In this document: piece after piece, positions 40,131 through 41,668 of the stretch | Numbering within the stretch: position 1 is the stretch's first letter | How the letters are laid out: each line of letters opens with the position of its first letter | Origin: Metaruminococcus_A sp003150405 | GTDB lineage: Bacteria > Bacillota > Clostridia > Oscillospirales > Ruminococcaceae | Direction of reading: 5' to 3' | Assembly (NCBI GenBank): GCA_902489745.1 | Contig: CABUBB010000018.1 | Span: 1 to 41,668, forward strand | DNA length: 41,668 bases | Program-made: the position numbers and the translations under genes | Notes under the pieces: model-generated | Database searches by the model: none | What the model saw: the letters and a program-made list of their open reading frames with translations, nothing else | Told to the model about the DNA's origin: nothing

Positions 40131-40823
40131 TCAAAATTCTTCCCATGTTATAGGGGACAAATCTTGAAGCGGCTGTACTTGGTTGTATCCAGTAATTCGC
40201 TGTCTCCCTTTTAAACCCTCGTCAAAATTGACACTGTTTTGTTTTAATGATTTGCCGAAACCGGAAAGGACATACGTTTTGCTGTCGTCTTCTTTATGTG
40301 TAAAGAGTCCATACAGTTGGAGGGAAGAAATCCAGGTGTTGTTTTCCGATTCAAAATCCAAAGGCAGTTCTTTTAAATAGCCCAATTCAAAGGATGTACA
40401 CATCGTAATGATTTTTGCCAGCTTAAAATACATATCTCTTTCAAGAGTTGTCAACAAAAAAGCGCGTGTCAGCATAGCAAAATAGTCAATTTTTTCATCC
40501 TCATCAATCTCATCGACTAAATAAATCAGCTTTTTCACATATTGGTAATACTCTCCGTTATCCTCATTGAATTTTTCCGCGAGTTTTATCTGGTCTTCGT
40601 AAGAATAAAATGTTCCCCGCAGGAAACGCTCCATCTTATCCCAAAAGATAACGGTGGGAGTATGAAAAATGAGTTGCTTTACATCATATCCTGCTTGAGC
40701 AGCTGCTGCCGGATCATGGAAAAAAACTGCCTGCATTAAATCCCAAATACTGTGTTTGAGATAACCCTGGATATCTTTATTTTTTATAATCGTCGCTAAT
40801 GTATGAATCTGATTTTCTAGCAT
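40131..40823 (-). CDS. Hypothetical protein, 230 residues
   Basis: I do not recognise this protein. It is soluble, mainly helical and acidic in the middle (AEKFNEDNGEYYQYVKKLIYLVDEIDEDEKIDYFAMLTRAFLLTTLERDMYFKLAKIITMCTSFELGYLKELP). A C-terminal part reads like a winged-helix end (SSLQLYGLFTHKEDDSKTYVLSGFGKSLKQN), a layout seen in some accessory proteins that sense infection, but this is only an impression. ATG 40823 follows AAGGAGAG. Its own promoter lies at 40874-40902. It is possibly transcribed together with the two small genes downstream. Confidence 0.6.
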   Translation of the reverse strand: MLENQIHTLATIIKNKDIQGYLKHSIWDLMQAVFFHDPAAAAQAGYDVKQLIFHTPTVIFWDKMERFLRGTFYSYEDQIKLAEKFNEDNGEYYQYVKKLIYLVDEIDEDEKIDYFAMLTRAFLLTTLERDMYFKLAKIITMCTSFELGYLKELPLDFESENNTWISSLQLYGLFTHKEDDSKTYVLSGFGKSLKQNSVNFDEGLKGRQRITGYNQVQPLQDLSPITWEEF

Positions 40824-40873
40824 TTCTATCTCTCCTTAATTTTTGAAGTTTTGACAACATCGTCTATATTATT

Positions 40874-40902
40874 ATAATATTCATTTTCCATAAAAGAGTA
40901 AA
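40874..40902 (-). promoter_or_regulatory. Promoter of the 230-residue protein
   Basis: On the minus strand TTTACT (40897-40902), 17 bp, TATTAT (40874-40879). The start codon is about 50 bp downstream. Confidence 0.45.
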
Positions 40903-41016
40903 TATTGAATAGGAAAAATAAAACTTATGGTGAGCTCTTCTTTTTCACTATCAAACGCATTATACTCTTTCAATTCCCGGCCATACTAAGAAAAAAGCCG
41001 GAAAGAGGGAACAAAA

Positions 41017-41406
41017 ATGCCAGCAACCCAGAAAGGGGCCATCTCCTTTGGCCTTGTCCATATCCCCGTTGCCCTGCACACTGCAACCCAGGACAACGGC
41101 ATCCATTTCAACCAGTTGTGCAAAGAGGACGGCAGCCGCGTCAAATACAAAAAGGTCTGTGCCTCCTGTGGAAAAGAAGTCGGAACCGATGGCATCGTCA
41201 AGGGCTTTGAGTTTGCACCTGGCCAGTATGTCACCATGACCGACGCCGATTTTGAAAAGGCCAAGACTGCAAAAGACAAGGCCATTCAAATCCTCCACTT
41301 TGCGGAACTGCCGGACATCCGCCCTATCTACTATGATAAAACCTATCACGCCGTCCCGGAAGCGGACGGCGCGGAAAAAACGACCAAAACAGAACACGCT
41401 TTATAA
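41017..41406 (+). pseudogene. ku: Ku (NHEJ) protein, truncated at about half length
   Basis: A 129-residue frame with the clear N-terminal half of bacterial Ku: KGAISFGLVHIPVALHTAT, FNQLCKEDGSRVKYKKVCASCGKEV, IVKGFEFAPGQYV, then IRPIYYDKTYHAVPEADGAEK. Bacterial Ku is usually 250-300 residues and forms a ring that threads DNA ends and recruits LigD. Here the family similarity stops at about residue 120, and a short unrelated tail (TTKTEHAL) and stop follow, with a terminator 3 bp later. The central ring and C-terminal part are absent in all frames downstream. It is probably a remnant, although the clean ending and terminator leave room for a short variant. No ligase gene is in view. Confidence 0.75.
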
Positions 41407-41408
41407 CA

Positions 41409-41449
41409 AAAAGGGAAGGTATAACCCACAAGGTTATACCTTCCCTTTT
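41409..41449. terminator. Terminator after truncated ku
   Basis: Perfect 18-bp stem (41409-41426 and 41432-41449), CACAA loop, flanked by A and T runs. Confidence 0.88.
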
Positions 41450-41591
41450 AGAAATTTCTGCTGTAGACATTAGTATCGGAAAGCCTAGATAAAACTACTG
41501 TTTAACACGATAAAGAAATCATTTCTCGTTATTATAAGCTGAAAATAGAAAATCGCTCTTTTAGAGAGAACTTATTATTTTTCTTGTTGTC
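41450..41591. other. AT-rich spacer without a gene
   Basis: Nothing recognisable. No copy of the tRNA-Glu 3' end is present here, so this is not the matching attachment site. Confidence 0.5.
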
Positions 41592-41620
41592 TTGACATTA
41601 ATTTTATCAGGTGTTATGAT
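41592..41620 (+). promoter_or_regulatory. Strong promoter reading out of the window
   Basis: TTGACA (41592-41597), 17-bp spacer, TATGAT (41615-41620). It must serve a gene beyond the right edge. Confidence 0.7.
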
Positions 41621-41668
41621 GAATTCACAAAATTGAATGAATTGGCGTATTTGCGTTGCCTTGCTGTT

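Noticed and set aside
1..41668. Insertion sequences, CRISPR arrays, rRNA genes and antibiotic resistance genes
   Set aside because: Looked for transposase DDE or serine recombinase patterns, regularly spaced repeats and known resistance protein motifs; none seen.

Overview
The window reads as a nearly complete integrative and conjugative element (ICE) of a low-to-mid GC Firmicute, most likely a gut-type Clostridia/Oscillospirales member. The basis is the MobP2-type relaxase, the Gram-positive VirB4/VirD4/PrgI/CwlT-like transfer set, a YodL-AAA-primase-like fusion, an ArdC-methylase-helicase giant, TnpV, Cna-B adhesin architecture and strong AAGGAGG ribosome binding sites. No taxonomic search was possible. 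No rRNA, complete tRNA, CRISPR array, insertion sequence or resistance gene was seen.

Layout. 1-155 looks like chromosomal flank ending in a tRNA terminator. 156-200 is the 3' end of a tRNA-Glu(UUC) gene on the minus strand, with no 5' half, so it is one attachment site; the matching end was not found and probably lies beyond the window. 204-1121 is the tyrosine integrase. 1306-3464 holds a 19-codon leader ORF, a DUF3970-like protein, ParA and ParB. 3474-6664 is a series of small cargo units (hypothetical protein, Fic, Ser-rich surface protein, Phd/ParE-type toxin-antitoxin). The first three, and the par operon itself, are preceded by copies of one 25-31 bp palindrome, several fused to near-identical promoters. 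6775-9879 is a thioester/Cna-B adhesin. 9889-16455 is a 2188-residue ArdC-like/methylase/SNF2 protein with a complete tnpV gene and its terminator embedded in another frame. 16498-18591 is a YodL/P-loop kinase/primase-like fusion.

18592-20810 is an AT-richer cargo island: a secreted matrixin-like metalloprotease and two exported partners. 20832-34277 is the transfer operon: exported membrane protein, degenerate CpaE-like ATPase, small membrane proteins, VirD4, VirB6-like, PrgI, VirB4, a lysozyme/M23 wall hydrolase, VirB8-like, a coiled-coil membrane protein, a HAD nucleotidase-like protein and a small cytosolic protein. 34361-34504 is a hairpin cluster that is the best oriT candidate, directly ahead of a MobC-like ribbon-helix-helix protein and the relaxase. 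AbrB-like and RepA-like replication genes follow, then a second hairpin-rich segment (37419-37650).

37653-41668 is regulatory and accessory: a minus-strand XRE regulator plus coiled-coil protein facing a plus-strand operon across an inverted-repeat operator, then small zinc-ribbon proteins, an unrecognised minus-strand protein, and a Ku gene that stops at about half the normal length. The working picture is an element that integrates at tRNA-Glu, stabilises itself with ParAB and a toxin-antitoxin pair, processes and pumps its DNA with the relaxase/VirD4/VirB4 machinery, and carries surface and secreted proteins likely to act on host tissue or neighbouring cells.
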